Shown piece by piece: positions 5,551 through 7,082 of a DNA stretch of 7,082 bases. The DNA is taken from NCBI GenBank assembly GCA_947463775.1, contig CANHVD010000297.1, forward strand, positions 1 to 7,082, written 5' to 3'. Numbering within the stretch: position 1 is the stretch's first letter; each line of letters starts with the position of its first letter. Position numbers and translations under genes: made by a program. The notes under the pieces are model-generated. The model saw only the letters and a list, made by a program, of their open reading frames with translations. It searched no databases and was not told the DNA's origin. The DNA is from Planctomycetaceae bacterium. Lineage in GTDB: Bacteria; Planctomycetota; Planctomycetia; Planctomycetales; Planctomycetaceae.

Positions 5551-6360
5551 CTCAGCACCGCCAACGCGTTCAAACTGCTGATCCTGCAGAACTCGCAGCA
5601 CCTTGGTCTGAGTCAGCGGCGTCATATCCCCAATCTCGTCCATGAACAATGTACCGCCTGAGCACTGTTCAAACCTGCCAATTCGTTTGCGATCAGCTCC
5701 GCTAAAGGATCCTTTTTCGTGACCGAAGAGTTCACTCTCCAGCAGGTTTTCCGGAATGGCCGCGCAGTTGATCGCGAGAAACGTCTTTTTGGCTCGCTGA
5801 CTGTAATTATAAATCGCGCGGGCGATCACCTCTTTGCCCGTTCCGCTTTCGCCAAGAATCAGGACAGTGACGTTCTGGGACGCGACGCGTCCGATAGCTC
5901 GATAGACTTCCTGCATTGCGGGGCAATGACCGATCAGCAGGTCGCCGCTGGTGTCGGCCGGGTGGTCTGTGGGGATTTTTGCCGGCCTCCTCATGAGCCG
6001 ACTGGTTTCTGCAGCGGACTGAACAAGTGGAAGCAGTGTCTCGGGACCAAACGGCTTCAGAATGTATTCGAAGGCACCGGCCTGCATGGCATGAATTGCC
6101 GTGTCCGCCGTACCCTGGCCAGTCATAAGAATCACGGGAACTCGAGCATCGGCTTTCTGAAACTGCTGAAACAAATCGAGACCTGACACGTCCGGAAGGC
6201 GAATATCTGCCAGTACGACGTCGGGCGATTTCACACGGAATAATGCCAAACCATCGGCAGCATTCGTTGCAGTGATCAATTCATACTGCGGATTTGGAAA
6301 CGCATAACGAAAACATTCCAGGATCAATTGTTCATCGTCAATTACCAGCAATTTGATCAT
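5221..6360 (-). CDS. NtrC-family sigma-54-dependent response regulator, truncated within AAA+ domain, DNA-binding domain lost
   Basis: This frame encodes 379 residues from ATG 6360, against roughly 450-480 for intact relatives. The receiver domain (1-~120) has D8, D9, phospho-acceptor D52, T80 and K102. The AAA+ domain has Walker A GESGTGKE (170-177), the sigma-54 contact loop as GSFSGA (217-222, usually GAFTGA), Walker B GGTLFMDEIGD (235-245), GATNRDL (280-286) and the arginine-finger zone FRGDLFYRL (295-303). Homology stops after WPGN (355-358); the last 21 residues are foreign. The end of the AAA+ lid and the Fis-type helix-turn-helix are missing, so it could not bind its enhancers. A GTG at 6372 is a possible earlier start, but ATG 6360 fits the family N-terminus (MIKLLVIDDEQ). 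The sensor kinase gene lies just upstream on the same strand, so the two are a plausible cognate pair. Family near certain; product non-functional as drawn. Confidence 0.9.
   Translation of the reverse strand: MIKLLVIDDEQLILECFRYAFPNPQYELITATNAADGLALFRVKSPDVVLADIRLPDVSGLDLFQQFQKADARVPVILMTGQGTADTAIHAMQAGAFEYILKPFGPETLLPLVQSAAETSRLMRRPAKIPTDHPADTSGDLLIGHCPAMQEVYRAIGRVASQNVTVLILGESGTGKEVIARAIYNYSQRAKKTFLAINCAAIPENLLESELFGHEKGSFSGADRKRIGRFEQCSGGTLFMDEIGDMTPLTQTKVLRVLQDQQFERVGGAESIRTDVRLIGATNRDLKAMIEKGDFRGDLFYRLNVYTITLPPLRDRGDDVELLAEHFCRLFARELGKEITGIAPETIDQLKAYRWPGNGATFQHGKGMPAVILPPSELL
5285..5287. other. Junction joining two convergent, 3'-truncated genes
   Basis: On the minus strand, family-like sequence of the sigma-54 activator ends with WPGN (codons 5298-5287). 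The universally expected V-R-E-L is replaced by G-A-T-F. On the plus strand, the helical protein's frame enters antisense of that activator at the same point. Two genes on opposite strands losing their 3' ends at one base position marks a recombination, deletion or assembly joint. I see no inverted repeats or insertion-sequence ends at it. Confidence 0.75.
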
Positions 6361-6371
6361 AGGAAACAACA

Positions 6372-6375
6372 CTCC
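6372..6375 (-). promoter_or_regulatory. Likely ribosome-binding site of the response regulator
   Basis: On the minus strand, GGAG lies 11 bases before ATG 6360. That is slightly long but usable. It overlaps the alternative GTG start at 6372, which argues for the ATG. Confidence 0.45.
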
Positions 6376-6507
6376 GACTTCCCGGCAAGCTACCTGACTC
6401 TAGTCTACCGAAACACTGCGAGAACATATCTGAATCATGGTCTCGCCAGAGTTAACAAACATCAAAACAGAATAATACGGAATACGTCGAGATCCATGCG
6501 AGACCTA
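6376..6507. other. Spacer between histidine kinase and response regulator genes
   Basis: This AT-richer spacer shows no coding frame. It holds an 8-bp inverted repeat, GGTCTCGC (6439-6446) and GCGAGACC (6498-6505), with 51 bases between the arms. No T-run follows, so it is not a convincing terminator. I could not find a good sigma-70 or sigma-54 promoter on the minus strand. The two genes may be one operon or the regulator may have its own promoter. Confidence 0.35.
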
Positions 6508-7082
6508 TCAAGATCCCTTTTGCTCCAGCACCAGTTGAATTGCTTTAAGAAGCTGTTCATCGCTGTACGGTTTCGAAAGAAACGCCGCAGTGGATTCAAT
6601 GCTGCCCTTGCCATGTTCGGGTTTTTTCAGTCCACTGCTGGCGATAACAGGAATGTCCGGACGAATTGACCTCAACACCCTAATCGTGTCGCTGCCATCA
6701 AGTTCCGGCATCATCATATCCACAATCACGACACGGATCGCGGAAGACTGCTTTTGGAACAATGCAATCCCCGCAGCACCACTGCTTGCCGTCTGTACGA
6801 CATAACCGTGAATTTCAAGAGTCGTTTTGGCAACCTGAAGAATCGAGTTTTCGTCGTCGATCAGCAGGATACACTTTCCGTCACCTTTAGGCAGTGAGGG
6901 AGCATCAGGGACCAGGGTAGTATCCACACTTTCATCGTTGGCAGGCAGATAGAAAGTAAACTTGGTACCGTTTCCTGGTTCGCTGTAAACAGTAAAACTG
7001 CCTCCATGGCTTTTCACTATTCCCATGCATGTCGCCAGCCCCAGTCCTGTTCCTTTGCCTTGTTCCTTGGTGGTGAAAAACG
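6508..7082 (-). CDS. Hybrid sensor histidine kinase, C-terminal part (ATPase end plus receiver domain)
   Basis: The frame is open to the right edge, so the start and the sensory and dimerisation regions lie outside the window; 190 residues are visible. The first ones are the end of a HATPase domain: FFTTK, then GKGTGLGLA (the G2 box), then GIVKSHGG and a final strand FTFYLP. A linker of about 20 residues leads to a receiver domain with LLIDDE, the phospho-acceptor Asp in VIVDMMMP (codon 6718-6720), the ASSG switch serine and the conserved Lys in FLSKPY (codon 6571-6573). The receiver is complete and ends at TGA 6508-6510. This makes it a hybrid kinase with a C-terminal receiver. The NtrC-type regulator starts 147 bases downstream on the same strand and is the likely partner. 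An ATG at 7026 lies inside the ATPase domain and is not the real start. Confidence 0.92.
   Translation of the reverse strand, partial: FFTTKEQGKGTGLGLATCMGIVKSHGGSFTVYSEPGNGTKFTFYLPANDESVDTTLVPDAPSLPKGDGKCILLIDDENSILQVAKTTLEIHGYVVQTASSGAAGIALFQKQSSAIRVVIVDMMMPELDGSDTIRVLRSIRPDIPVIASSGLKKPEHGKGSIESTAAFLSKPYSDEQLLKAIQLVLEQKGS

Noticed and set aside
5719..6186. Plus-strand frame of 155 residues opposite the response regulator
   Set aside because: The minus strand encodes a canonical receiver and AAA+ domain here, so this frame is a shadow.
6430..6460. TGGCGAGACCATGATT on the minus strand as a sigma-54 promoter for the regulator
   Set aside because: The GG element is present, but the downstream GC at the required spacing is absent.
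1..7082. CRISPR array, tRNA or rRNA genes, insertion-sequence ends
   Set aside because: I saw no regularly spaced direct repeats, no cloverleaf-like stretch, no rRNA-like sequence and no transposase frame with terminal inverted repeats.

Overview
The window looks like a planctomycete (Planctomycetota) fragment, from an isolate contig or a metagenome bin. The best evidence is an extracytoplasmic-function (ECF) sigma factor whose stop codon overlaps the start of a large membrane Ser/Thr kinase. That gene pair, and the style of both proteins, is typical of that phylum. The DNA is moderately GC-rich. The taxonomic call is inference.

Layout, left to right. (1) Bases 1-80 are a short stretch of unclear origin, followed by the body of an FkbM-type methyltransferase (to 620, plus strand). 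Its SAM-binding glycine motif is absent, so its front end appears lost or replaced. (2) Bases 621-1003 hold no gene I can support. They do hold a weak promoter candidate and a striking helically phased set of ATTC-like motifs inside an inverted repeat, upstream of the sigma gene. (3) Bases 1004-3861 hold the core module: the ECF sigma factor (199 aa) and, through an ATGA overlap, a 753-aa protein. That protein combines an N-terminal anti-sigma-like zinc motif (C8, H32, C36, C39), a complete Ser/Thr kinase domain, one membrane helix and a ~330-residue domain of unknown fold that should lie outside the cytoplasm. (4) Bases 3931-5550 hold an exported, helical, HEAT/ARM-like protein whose last ~87 codons are not its own. 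(5) Bases 5221-7082, minus strand, hold a hybrid histidine kinase (its 5' part lies beyond the right edge) followed by an NtrC-type sigma-54 activator. The activator's AAA+ domain is cut off right after the conserved WPGN motif, and its DNA-binding domain is gone.

How the parts may work together. An outer domain would sense an envelope signal, possibly with the exported helical protein. The cytoplasmic side of the same chain would hold or modify the ECF sigma factor, through the zinc motif, phosphorylation or both. The sigma factor has a serine in place of the usual glutamate in its region 2.2 motif, which invites a phosphorylation hypothesis. The right-hand genes are a separate two-component system.

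The main structural anomaly is a sharp junction near base 5286. Two convergent genes, one on each strand, are both decapitated at their 3' ends there, and each reads on into the antisense of the other. With the break near base 80, the block 81-5286 is bounded on both sides by broken genes. This could be a real rearrangement or an assembly chimera, and the sequence alone cannot decide.
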